From positions 1 through 64,000 of the forward strand of contig NZ_CP039381.1 in the NCBI RefSeq assembly GCF_005601135.1: a DNA stretch of 64,000 bases. The letters run 5' to 3'. Positions 1-10,688 of this stretch are shown piece by piece. Made by a program: the position numbers and the translations under genes. Each line of letters starts with the position of its first letter. Positions within the stretch are counted from its first letter, which is position 1. A model generated the notes under the pieces. That model saw nothing but the letters and a program-made list of their open reading frames with translations. It did no database searches and was not told where the DNA came from. Source of the stretch: Ruminococcus bovis. GTDB lineage: Bacteria; Bacillota; Clostridia; Oscillospirales; Acutalibacteraceae.

Positions 1-109
1 TCATTTTCTACCTACGCTGAGTAAAGACAGCTTGTACATTATGAACCTTTGCAATATTTTCTAATGAAGGAACTGCAAAGTCCGGAGTACCCATAAAAAC
101 AACATTCAT
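1..109 (-). CDS. fmt: Methionyl-tRNA formyltransferase, N-terminal part, cut by window edge
   Basis: Formylates the initiator Met-tRNA. The first residues read [18 protein letters not shown], the standard Fmt start with its GTPDFA motif. The ATG overlaps the def stop as TAATG, so translation is coupled. About 30 codons in, the reading frame breaks: VFTQ is followed by a stop, whereas VGRKM, expected a few residues further on, lies in another frame. Roughly eleven bases appear to be missing there. Because def-fmt is a conserved pair, the break is more likely a sequence error than a real loss. Only the N-terminus is inside the window. Confidence 0.8.
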
Positions 110-571
110 TAGCCTAACTCCTCTGGGTCTAACATTCTAACAACAATATCCTTAAACACAATACCGTTTAGATGGTCAATTTCGTGACAGAAAGCCTTTG
201 CAAGAAGTTCTTCACCTTCCATTTCAAAGAAATTACCGTTACGGTCTTGAGCCTTTACTTTTACATACATTGGACGCTTAGTAATGCCGTATTCTCCCGG
301 GAAAGAAAGACAACCTTCAGCAGTTTCTTGTTCACCACTAGTTTCAATAATTTCAGGGTTAACAAGTTCAATTACACCCTCACCAATATCAATAACAACA
401 ACTCTTCTTAGCATACCAACCTGTGGACCTGCAAGACCTACACCGTCAGCTTTGTGCATTGTTTCAGCCATATCATCAAGAAGTGTTGCTAACTTATCGT
501 CGAACTTCTACATTTCTACATTTCTTATGAAGAATTTCGTCTCCATCTTTTACAATATTTCTAATAGCCAT
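109..571 (-). CDS. def: Peptide deformylase (frame break near the N-terminus)
   Basis: Removes the formyl group from nascent proteins. The three metal-site motifs are visible: [18 protein letters not shown] with the metal-binding Cys, and the HEIDHLNG helix. A clean open frame starts only at [10 protein letters not shown], but the ATG at 571 gives [22 protein letters not shown], a typical deformylase N-terminus, in another frame. Two bases in an A-run near 500-510 (expected EKFDD) would join the two parts. It sits between priA and fmt, the usual order. The break is probably a consensus error. Confidence 0.88.
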
Positions 572-573
572 AC

Positions 574-3019
574 TCATTCACCATTAAAAGACAGTGGATT
601 TATATCTACTGTTATACCTATATTTTTAAATTCCTTATTCTTAGAAAATTCAAGTAATGTTTCCTTAATAACACTACGGAAATCCTTTGAATTTTTACAC
701 TTAATTATAGTCTTGTATCTATATTTATTATTTACCTTATAAACATAGGCTTGGCTTGGTCCAAGCACCCTTAAAGGCATACTGCTATAATTAGCTTTGA
801 TTTTGTTGATTAAGGCATTTTGAAAGGCGTTTGCACACTTTATTGTTGCACCTTCCATTATACCTTGATAACCTATAAGACAAATGTCGGAAAAAGGAGG
901 ATAAAGCAGAGCTTTTCTTACTCCTATTTCACCTTTATAAAATGTATCATAGTCTTGCTTTGCCGATAGACCTATAACATAATTTTCCGGTGTTGAAGTT
1001 TGGATAACTGCAACACCCTTTGAGTCACCTCTGCCGGATCTACCAACTACTTGAGTTAATAGAGAAAATGCTCTTCGTAACTTCTATAGTCATCAGAATA
1101 AAGCATTTGGTCGGCATTGATAACACCTACCAATGTTACATTTGGAAAGTCAAGACCTTTAGCTACCATTTGTGTACCGATAAGAATATCATATTCACCA
1201 TTTGCAAAAGCAGTAAGTTTTGTTTCGTAACTGCTTTTTGTCATTGTGGCATCAGCATCCATCCTTAACACTCTGGCACTTGGGAACATATCAACAAGCT
1301 CTTGTTCTGCCTTTTGAGTACCTGCACCACTAAACTTTAGTGTATGCTGATGACAGTCAGGACACTCATCGGTATAAGGAACTGAATGGCCACAATAGTG
1401 ACACATCATTCTATTGTTTGCACTATGGTATGTCATAGAAATTGAACAATTAGGACAAGTTACAACTTGACCACAACTTCTACAACTTAAAAATGTATTG
1501 TATCCTCTTCTGTTAAGAAGAATAATAGACTGTTTTTTATGAATTAAGTTACTTGAAAGAAGCTCTTTTAGTGTACTTGAATAGTTACTAAAATTACCTT
1601 TCATTTGTTCTTCATTCATATCAACAACAGAAACTTGTGGCAATGTTGCTTTACCGTATCTTTCTGTTAATTTCACAAGATTATAAATTTTTTCAGCCAT
1701 ATAGAAACTTTCTACACTTGGAGTTGCTGAAGAAAGAAGTAACAAAGCATTGTGCTTATAGCACCTAAACTTTGCAATATCTCTTGCGTTATATCTTGGT
1801 GTTTGTTCGGATTTATAGGAACTTTCTTGTTCCTCATCCATAACAATTAAACCGATATTTTTTAGTGGGGCAAAAACTGCACTTCTTGTACCTAGGACAA
1901 TTTTTGCATCTCCTCTGCTGACTCTTTTATATTCATCAAGTCTTTCACCTATTGATAAACCACTATGGAATACTGCAACATTATCACCAAACCTTGAAGT
2001 AAATATTTTGATTAACTGAGGTGTTAAAGCAATTTCAGGTACCATTAATATTGTACCCTTATTATCATTAAAGCACTTTTCAATTAACTTCATAAATACT
2101 GAGGTTTTGCCACTACCGGTAACACCATAAAGTAAAGAAACTGAGGCTTTGTCTTCACAATATTTACTGTATAAATTATCAAAAGCAGATTGTTGTGAGG
2201 GGCTTAACACCACTTCATCTTTCTTTACATTTGAAACAGTATAAGGTATTCTCATAACTTCATCAGTAAAGTACTTTGCAATCTTTTTCTTAACCAAAGA
2301 GTCGGTTACTGACTGAGTGTAGCCTGTATAGTAACAAACTTCCTTTACAGAAGCCTTATCCACAACAGTTAGCAATTCTGCAACTTTCTGTTGCTTTGGT
2401 GTTAACTTATAATCATTAATATCAACATCATCACAAAGTGAAACCATCTTTACAGTCGCATCTTTAGTTTTTCTAAAGGCATCATCTCTCTATTTACTAC
2501 ACCTTGACGGTAAAGTTTATTAAGGGAATTTTCTCCTTTAGAAAATACATTTAAGATTGTTTTTTTTTACAGGCTTTTTCTCTGATAAAAGATAATCATA
2601 AATTTCTCTTTCATAGTCAGTTAGAGAATTTAGTACATTATCATTAACCTTTACTGCTGTATAAAATGTAGAAATATTATAGTTAATTCCTACCGTAGCA
2701 TCACCTTTACAGAGTCATAATAAGTACAGAAATATCTATCATGGATAAAATTTACTGTATCTATCATTTCATCGGTAAAGATAGGCTTATCATCTAATAA
2801 TGATGAAATTTCTTTTAGATTTTCTTCTTTACCATAAGACAAAGACAAAATCATTCCTTGACGAAATCTATCTCCTCTGCCAAAAGGTACAAGGACTCTC
2901 TGCCCAACTTTTACATTAGACAAATGAACCGGTACTTTATAGCTAAAGAGTCTGTCAAAACTGTAAGTAGTATTATCTACTGCAATTCCTGCAATGAGGA
3001 ATTCATCATTCTTCATCTT
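574..3019 (-). CDS. priA: Primosomal protein N' (PriA helicase), multiple frame breaks
   Basis: Restarts stalled replication forks. Pieces in order: N-terminal DNA-binding part (MKNDEFLIAGIAVD, 3019 to about 2690), helicase core (about 2447-1056) with GVTGSGKTSVF (Walker A), VMDEEQESSYK (DEEH-like box) and the zinc-binding Cys cluster CRSCGQVVTCPNC, and C-terminal part with VLGPSQAYV (858-574). At least four frame changes separate them, near 2695, 2565, 2475 and 1075. Those that can be resolved are one missing base in an A-run. Translation across them gives continuous PriA of about 815 residues. The ATG lies inside the end of rpoZ. So many breaks in an important gene point to consensus error. 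Confidence 0.85.
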
Positions 3020-3209
3020 CTGGTTCAAGTAGGTTGTACTTGTGATTCTTAAAATCTTCGATAGCAAGAAGAACCGGCTTTTCGTCAGTAATTATACCCT
3101 GTTCTTCAAATTCCTGTGCAATTTCTCTTGCTCTCTTTGCTACACCGATTACTAGTGCATAACGACTTTCCTTACCTGATAACATATCATCTACTGAAGC
3201 TAAACGCAT
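3006..3209 (-). CDS. rpoZ: RNA polymerase omega subunit
   Basis: Small accessory subunit that stabilises the beta-prime subunit of RNA polymerase. At 67 residues it is the usual Firmicute size, with the omega core SGKESRYALVIGVAKRAREI and an acidic tail. It lies between gmk and priA, and its stop codon overlaps the priA start. In B. subtilis coaBC usually lies between rpoZ and priA; it is absent here. Confidence 0.93.
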   Translation of the reverse strand: MRLASVDDMLSGKESRYALVIGVAKRAREIAQEFEEQGIITDEKPVLLAIEDFKNHKYNLLEPEDEE

Positions 3210-3223
3210 AATTATATCTCCTT

Positions 3224-3799
3224 TTATAAATTAATTATTTTTTCTTTCTTTTTTACTATATCAATAACTTGGTTTACTGCATCTTCAACCTTGTCATTAA
3301 CAACCTTAACATCATATTTTGGAACAAACTGCTTTTCAAATTCTACTGCTGAAAGACGCTTCTCGATAACCTCTTCGGTTTCGGTATTTCTGCCACGAAG
3401 TCGAGATTCAAGTTCTTCTAATGATGGTGGCACAATAAAGATACTAAGTGCATCAGGTCGCTTATCCATCATTTGAAGTCCACCTTGAACTTCGATTTCA
3501 AGAAATACATCAAGACCTTTTTCCAGCATTTCTTCAACAGGTTTCTTAGGTGTTCCGTAGTAATTATCAGAATACTGAGCATATTCAAAGAACTCATCAT
3601 TCTTAATCATTTCTTCAAATTCTTCTTTAGAAATGAAGTAATATTCTCTACCGTTTACTTCTCCCGGTCTTGGAGCTCTTGTAGTAGCAGAAACAGATAG
3701 TCGGAAATTATCTTCTTTCTTTAGCATTTCCTTCATAATTGTTCCCTTACCTACTCCGGAAAAACCGGAATAAATAATAAGTAGCCCTTTGTTATTCAT
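3224..3799 (-). CDS. gmk: Guanylate kinase
   Basis: Phosphorylates GMP to GDP. Shows the P-loop [10 protein letters not shown], the GMP-binding stretch [19 protein letters not shown] and EIEVQGG. The ATG at 3799 is preferred: a GGAGGG ribosome site lies about 11 bases upstream, whereas the in-frame GTG at 3811 would sit on top of that site. The start overlaps the 3' end of remA. Length is about 191 residues, normal for the family. Confidence 0.93.
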   Translation of the reverse strand: MNNKGLLIIYSGFSGVGKGTIMKEMLKKEDNFRLSVSATTRAPRPGEVNGREYYFISKEEFEEMIKNDEFFEYAQYSDNYYGTPKKPVEEMLEKGLDVFLEIEVQGGLQMMDKRPDALSIFIVPPSLEELESRLRGRNTETEEVIEKRLSAVEFEKQFVPKYDVKVVNDKVEDAVNQVIDIVKKKEKIINL

Positions 3800-4037
3800 C
3801 GCTTTGTTCACCCTCCAATCTGTTACCTATTGTTTCAGGAGAAATAGCAGAAAGTACAACATGGTCACTGTCTGTAATAATAACTGCTTTACATCTTCTA
3901 CCATAAGTAGCATCAATAAGCATACTTTTCTGTTTACTATCCTGAACAATTCTTTTTATAGGAGCAGAATCAGGACTGACTACAGATATGATCTTTGAAT
4001 TAACTAAATTACCAAATCCAATATTAATAAGTTTCAT
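3792..4037 (-). CDS. remA: RemA-like DNA-binding regulator (DUF370)
   Basis: 81-residue protein of the RemA/YlzA family, with the signature [20 protein letters not shown] near the start. In B. subtilis RemA is a DNA-binding regulator of matrix and osmoprotection genes. The position between yicC and gmk is the conserved Firmicute order. Its stop overlaps the gmk start. The family is assigned from sequence; its targets in this organism are not known. Confidence 0.88.
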   Translation of the reverse strand: MKLINIGFGNLVNSKIISVVSPDSAPIKRIVQDSKQKSMLIDATYGRRCKAVIITDSDHVVLSAISPETIGNRLEGEQSDE

Positions 4038-4046
4038 AAAGCACCT

Positions 4047-4920
4047 TTATTCAATGTTTTGAATTTGCTCTCTAATCTTTTCAATTTCAGCTTTAATATC
4101 AACTACCATATGAGATAGTATGCTGTCGTTAGCTTTACTACCGATAGTATTGGCTTCTCTATTCATTTCTTGAATAATAAAGTCAATCTTTCTACCGATT
4201 TCACTATCGCTATTCATAAGTAATTTTAGCTGATCAAAGTGACTTCTTAGACGAACAGTTTCTTCATCAACTGCAACCTTATCTGCAAAAATTGCAACTT
4301 CTGTTAAAATTCTCTGTTCATCAAAATCGGCACTACCTAAAAGTTCTTCAATTCTTTCTTTTAGTCTGGATTCATAATCCTTTACTCTTTCAGGTGACTT
4401 TTCTTCAATCTTAGAAACAATAGAAAGGATAGTTTCGGCTCTTGACATAATGTCAGCCTTCATCTTCTCTCCTTCTACTCATTTTGATAAAGTTATCAAG
4501 TGCTACATCAAGAACTTCCTTAACTGCATTCCAAACTTCTTCCTCATCTTCAGGTGCTCTGTGTACTTGGAAAATATCGTTGTACTGAGCAACAGTAGAA
4601 ACAGAAATATCGTCTGTTACACCATAGTCTGTTGAAAGTTTCTTTAGTGCATTAATATAACCTTGTGCTAAACTTGGGTTAATCTTTACAATTGACTCTG
4701 TATCTTCCTTTTGGCTTAAAGAAACATAAACATCAATCTTACCTCTGCTAACCTTTTCTTTAATATAAGACTTTAACTTTTCTTCAAGAAAGTTATAGCC
4801 TCTTGTTGTACGGCAATTAAATTCATAGTAACGGTGGTTTACACTCTTGATTTCTACTACAATATCTCTGCCGTCAACAGTTGCTTCGTGTCTTCCGAAG
4901 CCTGTCATTGAACGAACCAT
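4047..4920 (-). CDS. yicC: YicC-family endoribonuclease (one frame break)
   Basis: The N-terminal half starts MVRSMTGFGRHEA, the YicC hallmark, and runs to the FIKM segment. The C-terminal half (from about MKADIMSRAE, ending at 4047) has the conserved IGRKIDFIIQEMNREANTIG motif. The two halves are in different frames. A small indel near 4478 would give FIKMR-VEGEKMKADIMSR, continuous with the family pattern. It is the first gene of the yicC-remA-gmk-rpoZ-priA-def-fmt string, followed by remA after ten bases. YicC of E. coli acts in RNA decay. The break is probably a consensus error. Confidence 0.85.
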
Positions 4921-5119
4921 TATTATAACCTCGTATATTAATTAAAAAATTCATTTTATACATATATGGGCATTTCGTATTTGCATAGTACCCTATATTG
5001 TATTTAATACCTATTATATCAAACATTCAAGAGTATAACGCACTTTTGTAACTAAATTGTAATATATATTTTAGGTATTTTTCATAGTAGAAAATCAAAT
5101 AAATATATTCTCATTTTAT

Positions 5120-5148
5120 TTGCATTTTCCCTATATTTGTGATATAAT
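5120..5148 (+). promoter_or_regulatory. Sigma-A promoter for yebC
   Basis: TTGCAT (-35) and TATAAT (-10) separated by exactly 17 bases, 35 bases before the yebC start. Confidence 0.8.
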
Positions 5149-5182
5149 TTTAAGGCAAATTTTAATATAAGGGATGATATAA

Positions 5183-5916
5183 ATGTCAGGACATAATAAA
5201 TGGAGTACCATTAAGCAGAAAAAGGCAAAAATGATGCTGCCAGAGCAAAGGTATTTACAAAGATTGGTAGAGAACTTATTGTTGCTATTCGTGACGGTGG
5301 TTCTGCTGACCCTAATGTAAACTCAAAACTTCGTGATTGTATTGCTAAGGCTAAGGCTGCTAATGTTCCTAATGACAACATTGAAAGAATTATTAAAAAG
5401 GCTGCATCTTCTAATGAAGGTGACAACTATGAATCTGTTACATATGAGGGTTACGGCCCATCAGGTATTGCTGTAATTGTTGAAGCTCTTACAGATAACA
5501 GAAACAGAACTGCAGGTGAAGTTCGTCACTACTTTGATAAGTTTGGTGGCAATATGGGTACACCGGGTTGTGTTGGTTTTATGTTCTCAAAGAAAGGTGT
5601 TCTTGTTGTTGAAAGAGAAGACTTTGACAAAGATGAAGACACTGTAATGGAAGAAGCTCTTGAAGCAGGTGCTTCTGACTTTGAGGCTGATGAAGACATC
5701 TTCACAATTTACACAGAGCCTGATGACTTCTCTGCTATTCGTGATGACCTTGCTGCTAAGGGTTATGAATTTGTATCTGCCGAAGTTGAAGAAGTACCAT
5801 CAACATACACAAAGATTGAAGATGAAGAAACTAAGGCTAAGATGCAGAAAATGCTGGATATGTTTGAAGAAAATGATGACATTCAGAATGTTTGGCATAA
5901 CTGGGAAATGGACTAA
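5183..5916 (+). CDS. yebC: YebC/PmpR-family regulator / translation factor (one frame break)
   Basis: Begins MSGHNKWSTIKQKKAK, the invariant YebC start. The frame is lost after about 15 codons at a run of five A; adding one A gives NDAARAKVFTKIGREL, exactly as expected. The rest, with GGNMGTPGCVGFMF and the acidic C-terminal domain, is intact to 5916. YebC proteins act as DNA-binding regulators, and some relieve ribosome stalling. Length after correction is about 244 residues. Monocistronic: own promoter upstream and terminator downstream. Confidence 0.92.
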
Positions 5917-5950
5917 TCAATTTTTAAATTACATCTATTTCAATAATTTA

Positions 5951-5985
5951 GGACGGTTATTTATTTAACCGTCCTTTTCTTTTTG
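5951..5985 (+). terminator. Terminator of yebC
   Basis: GGACGGTTA stem, AT-rich loop, TAACCGTCC, then a T-rich tail. Confidence 0.85.
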
Positions 5986-6050
5986 TCCTTTAATTTTAAA
6001 AGTATGAATAATTATTAGTAGTTATAAAATAATTATAATATCATAAAGAT

Positions 6051-6081
6051 AAAAGCCACAACTATCAAAGTTGTGGCTTTA
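6051..6081 (-). terminator. Terminator of the 6.1-7.2 kb gene
   Basis: AAAGCCACAAC / GTTGTGGCTTT inverted repeat 14 bases after the stop codon, T-rich on the minus strand. Confidence 0.8.
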
Positions 6082-6094
6082 GCTTTAAATAATC

Positions 6095-7195
6095 TTATTT
6101 AGCTTTTGTTGTTGTTTGAGTTGTAGCCTGTGTAGCAGCTTCTGTTGATGGTGCAGTTGTTGTTGTAACTGTTGTGATGCCTTCAGGCTTCTTTTCACCG
6201 TCTTTATAGAACTGAGCAGAACCTAGGATTGATTCACTAAACATTGTCTTGTTATCCTTATCAACAATAGTTAGGATACCATCCTTTAGTTTATATTCAA
6301 GAGTTGCCTTATTCTTATCTTTATCAGTAACACCCTTAAATGTTAACTTACCATTTTCAGCAGAATAAGCATAGTAGTATGTTGAGTCCATACCAATATC
6401 ACTGTTACTTGCATGAACAGTCATAATACCGTTATCCTTGATTTCAATGTCACAATCTAGCTGATACATACCATAGTAATAAGAAATCTTGTATTCTGTA
6501 TTCCACTTACCGATAAGGTCCTTATCAGTCTTGTAGTCCTTCATAGACATTTCATCATAACCGGGATTTTTGTCTTGGTTCATTTCAATTGTCTGAGACT
6601 CAACCTTTTGACCTGTTGTCTGGTCTGTATAAGCATCCTGAGTTAACTTAAGTGTTGCATTACCAAAAAGCTTAACACCTGTTACTTCGTATGTAAGTTC
6701 TGAATTACCGATAGTAATCTTTTTCTTATCACCACTAGTTGATAGCTTATATTCACCCTTAGACTGTTCACCCTGAACATTCATGTAGTAAGTACCCTTA
6801 CCGTTTGAATCTGCCTTTTCAAAAGTATAATATACTGCAATCTTCTCAACTTCATCAGCAGTTGATGATGCTGAACTGTTGTTCTCTACTTCTCTCATCC
6901 ATGTACCTGTGATTGTCTTTGAACCAAAAATCCAATAAACACCAAAAGCAATAAGTGCTACTAAGAATACACAAATTGCAATAAAGATACTTGGGTGAAT
7001 GTACTTAAATAGGAAGAACTTCTTCTTTGGTTCTTCTACCTGTACAGTAGTTTGTAGTGGTTCACCATCTGCATTTGTCAGTTCACCAAACTGTGATACA
7101 TAACCACCGTTTTCGTCTACACCGTTAGTTTCATTAGCAGAGGTATTTTCCTCAACTAGGTTTTCATTGTTAATATTGTTTTCGTTATTATCCAT
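6095..7195 (-). CDS. Membrane-anchored protein of unknown function with Thr-rich tail
   Basis: Not recognised. 366 residues: an acidic, Asn-rich N-terminus of about 60 residues, one membrane segment (about 68-92, HPSIFIAICVFLVALIAFG), then an outside domain rich in beta-type repeats (GTWMREVE, GTYYMNVQGEQSKGEYKLS, LIGKWNTEYKIS), ending in a Thr/Ala/Gln linker-like tail. The layout (acidic cytoplasmic part, one helix, extracellular beta domain, Thr-rich stretch) resembles the gene at 12615-13543, suggesting related roles at the cell surface. It has its own terminator and is flanked by opposite-strand genes. Confidence 0.7.
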   Translation of the reverse strand: MDNNENNINNENLVEENTSANETNGVDENGGYVSQFGELTNADGEPLQTTVQVEEPKKKFFLFKYIHPSIFIAICVFLVALIAFGVYWIFGSKTITGTWMREVENNSSASSTADEVEKIAVYYTFEKADSNGKGTYYMNVQGEQSKGEYKLSTSGDKKKITIGNSELTYEVTGVKLFGNATLKLTQDAYTDQTTGQKVESQTIEMNQDKNPGYDEMSMKDYKTDKDLIGKWNTEYKISYYYGMYQLDCDIEIKDNGIMTVHASNSDIGMDSTYYYAYSAENGKLTFKGVTDKDKNKATLEYKLKDGILTIVDKDNKTMFSESILGSAQFYKDGEKKPEGITTVTTTTAPSTEAATQATTQTTTKAK

Positions 7196-7320
7196 TAGAA
7201 TATTCCTTTCAAAAATTTCGCTATATACTACTATACAATATTATTCTCAATAAATCAACATTTTTATTTTTATATATATTGATAAAGTTATAACAATTTA
7301 ATAAAAATTCAAAAAACTTA

Positions 7321-7349
7321 TTGATAGAAGGTTGATTTTGTGGTATATT
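7321..7349 (+). promoter_or_regulatory. Sigma-A promoter for phosphoglucomutase
   Basis: TTGATA, 17 bases, TATATT, about 60 bases before the ATG. Confidence 0.65.
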
Positions 7350-7407
7350 TTTAAGCAAGGAAATATATTCCTTAAAGAAAAAGCAACTCATAAAGGAGAA
7401 ACTTGAG

Positions 7408-9120
7408 ATGGATTCTAACACTTTATATAATGTATGGTGCGAAAACGCCAAGGAAGATAAAGATTTAATTGAAGAATTAGCTGCAATTAAAGGCAATGAA
7501 AATGAGATTTACGAAAGATTCTACAAGAACCTAGAATTTGGTACTGCCGGTCTTAGAGGGGTTATCGGTGCAGGTACTAACAGAATGAACATTTATGTTG
7601 TTCGTCAGGCTACTCAGGGTCTTGCAAACTATGTAAATAATATCGGTGGCGGTGCTGTTGCAATTAGCCATGATAGCAGAATTAAAGCTGACCTATTTAT
7701 GAATGAAGCTGCTAAGGTTCTTGCTGCTAACGGCATTAAAGCATATATCACAAGTGAACTACAGCCAACACCTGTTCTTTCTTTCCTAGTAAGACATTTT
7801 GGTTGTAAAGCAGGTATTATGGTAACTGCTTCTCATAACCCTGCAAAATACAATGGTTATAAAGCATATGGTAGTGACGGTTGTCAGATGACAGACAATG
7901 CTGCCGGTGCAGTTTATGATGAAATTCAGAAGATTGATATGTTCACAGGTGTTAAGACTATGGACTTTGACAAGGCAGTTGAAGAAGGTCTTATTGAATA
8001 TGTTAATGATGATGTATATACAGAATACCTTGCTAATGTTAAACAGCAGCAGGTAAATGAAGGTCTATGTGCTGACTCAGGTCTAAAGGTTGTTTACACA
8101 CCACTTAACGGTACAGGTAACAAGCTGGTTAGAAGAGTTCTAAAGGAAATCGGTATTAATGATGTAACAGTTGTTCCTGAACAGGAAATGCCTGACGGTA
8201 ACTTTACAACTTGTCCTTACCCTAACCCTGAAATCAAGGAAGCACTACAGTTAGGTCTTGATATGTGTGAAAAGGTTAAACCTGACCTACTACTAGCTAC
8301 TGACCCTGATGCTGACAGAGTTGGTATTGCAGTTCCTGATAATGGCACATACAGACTAATTACAGGTAACGAAACAGGTATTATGCTAACTAACTACCTA
8401 CTAAGTGTTAGAAAAGAAAAAGGCACATTACCTGAAAATCCTATCGTTGTAAGAACAATTGTTACTTCTCTACTAATTGATGAAATCTGTAAGAAGTACA
8501 ACTGTGAACTAAAGAAAGTTCTAACAGGCTTCAAGTATATTGGTGAAGTTATCCTAAGACTTGAAGAAAAGAATGAAAAAGAAAGATTTGTATTTGGTTT
8601 TGAAGAAAGCTACGGTTACCTTGCAGGTACTTATGTAAGAGATAAGGATGCTGTTGTTGCTTCAATGCTAATCTGTGAAATGGCTGCTTATTACAGAAAG
8701 CAAGGCAAGACTCTTGCTAATGTAATTGATGAAATTTACAAAGAATACGGCTATTACAGAAACACAACACTTTCATTTGAATTTGACGGTGCAAGTGGTA
8801 TGAAGAAGATGAAAGAAATTATGGATAATCTTCGTGAAAACCCACTAAAGACTGTTAATGGTGAAACTGTTAAGACAATTTACGATTACCTAAAGAGTGA
8901 AGAAAAAGATGTTGCTACAGGTGAAATCACTGCTATTGACCTACCAAAGTCAAATGTACTTCACTTCTGCTTAGGTGGTAATGCAGTTATTGTAAGACCT
9001 AGTGGTACTGAACCAAAGATTAAGCTTTACATTACTTCTATCGGTAAGACAGAAGAAGAATCAGTTGAAATCGGTAACAAGATTGCTGATGATGTTAAAG
9101 CTCAGTTAGGTCTAAACTAA
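7408..9120 (+). CDS. pgcA: Alpha-phosphoglucomutase / phosphomannomutase
   Basis: Interconverts glucose-1-phosphate and glucose-6-phosphate. All four family motifs are present: GTAGLRGVIGAG (substrate entry), TASHNPAKYNGYK with the phospho-serine, DPDADRVGIA (metal loop) and RPSGTEPKIKLY (phosphate binding). 570 residues match the long PgcA type of Firmicutes. An AAAGGAG ribosome site precedes the ATG. In a starch user this enzyme links phosphorolysis products to glycolysis and, with GalU (42.2 kb), to UDP-glucose. Own promoter and terminator. Confidence 0.93.
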   Translation: MDSNTLYNVWCENAKEDKDLIEELAAIKGNENEIYERFYKNLEFGTAGLRGVIGAGTNRMNIYVVRQATQGLANYVNNIGGGAVAISHDSRIKADLFMNEAAKVLAANGIKAYITSELQPTPVLSFLVRHFGCKAGIMVTASHNPAKYNGYKAYGSDGCQMTDNAAGAVYDEIQKIDMFTGVKTMDFDKAVEEGLIEYVNDDVYTEYLANVKQQQVNEGLCADSGLKVVYTPLNGTGNKLVRRVLKEIGINDVTVVPEQEMPDGNFTTCPYPNPEIKEALQLGLDMCEKVKPDLLLATDPDADRVGIAVPDNGTYRLITGNETGIMLTNYLLSVRKEKGTLPENPIVVRTIVTSLLIDEICKKYNCELKKVLTGFKYIGEVILRLEEKNEKERFVFGFEESYGYLAGTYVRDKDAVVASMLICEMAAYYRKQGKTLANVIDEIYKEYGYYRNTTLSFEFDGASGMKKMKEIMDNLRENPLKTVNGETVKTIYDYLKSEEKDVATGEITAIDLPKSNVLHFCLGGNAVIVRPSGTEPKIKLYITSIGKTEEESVEIGNKIADDVKAQLGLN

Positions 9121-9140
9121 TTTAATAAATCATAAAATTA

Positions 9141-9175
9141 TGGCTATGTGGAATTTCTGCATAGCCAATTTTTTT
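9141..9175 (+). terminator. Terminator of phosphoglucomutase gene
   Basis: TGGCTATG / CATAGCCA stem followed by seven or more T. Confidence 0.88.
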
Positions 9176-9182
9176 GCATATA

Positions 9183-9211
9183 AAAAGGTGGCTAATAAAA
9201 GCCACCTTAAT
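9183..9211 (-). terminator. Terminator of MATE transporter gene
   Basis: GGTGGCT / AGCCACC stem just past the MATE stop, T-run on the minus strand. Confidence 0.85.
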
Positions 9212-9230
9212 TTATTATAAATATGAAATT

Positions 9231-10549
9231 TTAGAATTTTGTTATCTTGGTTAAACCTATTGAAGTAATTATTAGTGTTAATAGCTCTGCCACTGCAAAA
9301 GCTAACCACACACCGGTCATACCAAATAAAATTGACATAACAACTGCTGAAAGTATAATCAACACAAAACCTCTTGCTATTGATGTTGCAAAAGCCCACT
9401 TAGGGAAATTTGTTGCACTGAATATACCTGAACCTATTACATTTAAACCTGCAAAGATAAATCCTATTGAATATAATCTTAAGCCTACTACTGCATACTT
9501 TTCAAGTAATAAGTTATTTTCACTATTAAACACACCAACAATAAAATCAGTAAACACAAAGATAAGTAAAATCATTATTGCTGAAAATAACAATGAAGTT
9601 ATGATACTTAGTCTTCTTAAAATTTTGATACCATCTTTATCACCTTTACCGTAATGTTCGCTAAATAAAGGCTGACTACCTTGTGACACACCGTTAAATA
9701 CTGAAATTCCCACAAGAGAAACATTTGCTACAATGCCGTAAGCTGCAACACCTGTGTTACCTGTTAAACCTAAAATCAGGAAGTTAAATACTATTGTAAT
9801 AACACCTGATGAAATTTGTCCTACAAATGAGGATACACCAACCTGACAAGAATAAATAAGTTTCTTAAATGATGGTTTTTGTGGCTTTAATGATGTTGTA
9901 TTTTTCTTTGAGAAAATATGAATAAAACAAATCATTACACCTACAATTGGTGACAATGCAGTTGCTAAAGCAGCACCTTCCATACCCATATTTAGTGGAA
10001 ACATTAACACATAGTCAAATACAATATTAAACAAACTACTGAACAATGTTGCTGACATTGCAATTGAGGGTGACCCGTCATTTAGAACAAATGCATTGAA
10101 GATATGATTCCAAATAAAGAATGGTGCAAATGACATAAATATCATTGTGTAGCCTCTACCCACTTCTACAATGGTACTGTCACCACCCATAATAGAAACA
10201 ACTTGTCCCGGGAAAAATAAACCTATAAATGAAAATATAAGACCTATAGCTGTTCCCCAAAACAGTGCGTTAAAAAAGTAATTGGTTTTGCTTTTTGAAC
10301 CTTTATTTTATTAATAGAAAATCGTATTGCTGAGCCAACACCAATCATTGCACCTATTGCGAAAATAAAGCTATATATCGGCAATACAATGTTCAAAGCT
10401 GTGATACCATTAGTACCCACTGCATCTGAAATAAAAAAAGTATCTGCAAGAATATATAGTGACATACCTATCATTCCCAAAACATTTTGAGAAACATATC
10501 TTACAAATTTCTTGGTAATACTTTGATTATTACTTTTTGTTATAGTCAT
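9231..10549 (-). CDS. MATE-family multidrug efflux transporter (one frame break)
   Basis: Cation-coupled exporter with about 12 membrane helices. The N-terminal part (10549 to about 10300) shows ILADTFFISDAVGTNGITAL, the MATE start. The C-terminal part (from GGDSTIVEVGRGYTMIF) covers the rest. The two frames join if one A is added to a four-A run near 10310, giving SINKNKGSKSKTNYFF. The ATG at 10549 follows a GGGGG ribosome site. Divergent from dinB with a shared regulatory gap. Substrate unknown. Confidence 0.88.
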
Positions 10550-10574
10550 ATAATCCCCCATTCCATAATTACTG

Positions 10575-10603
10575 ATTGTAACATAATAAAAAAATAATAT
10601 CAA
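10575..10603 (-). promoter_or_regulatory. Promoter of MATE gene
   Basis: On the minus strand: TTGATA, 17 bases, TACAAT, about 25 bases before the ATG. Confidence 0.65.
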
Positions 10604-10630
10604 CATAAATTTACTGTCCCATTTATGGTA

Positions 10631-10659
10631 TTGACTTTATAGAACAAATGTTCTATAAT
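10631..10659 (+). promoter_or_regulatory. Sigma-A promoter of dinB operon
   Basis: TTGACT, 17 bases, TATAAT. The LexA box fills the spacer, so bound LexA would block RNA polymerase. Confidence 0.88.
10641..10654 (+). promoter_or_regulatory. LexA operator (SOS box) of dinB
   Basis: AGAACAAATGTTCT is a perfect palindrome and fits the Gram-positive LexA consensus GAACNNNNGTTC. It lies between -35 and -10. Confidence 0.88.
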
Positions 10660-10688
10660 TATATAGAACAAAGGAAAGGAACAGCAAA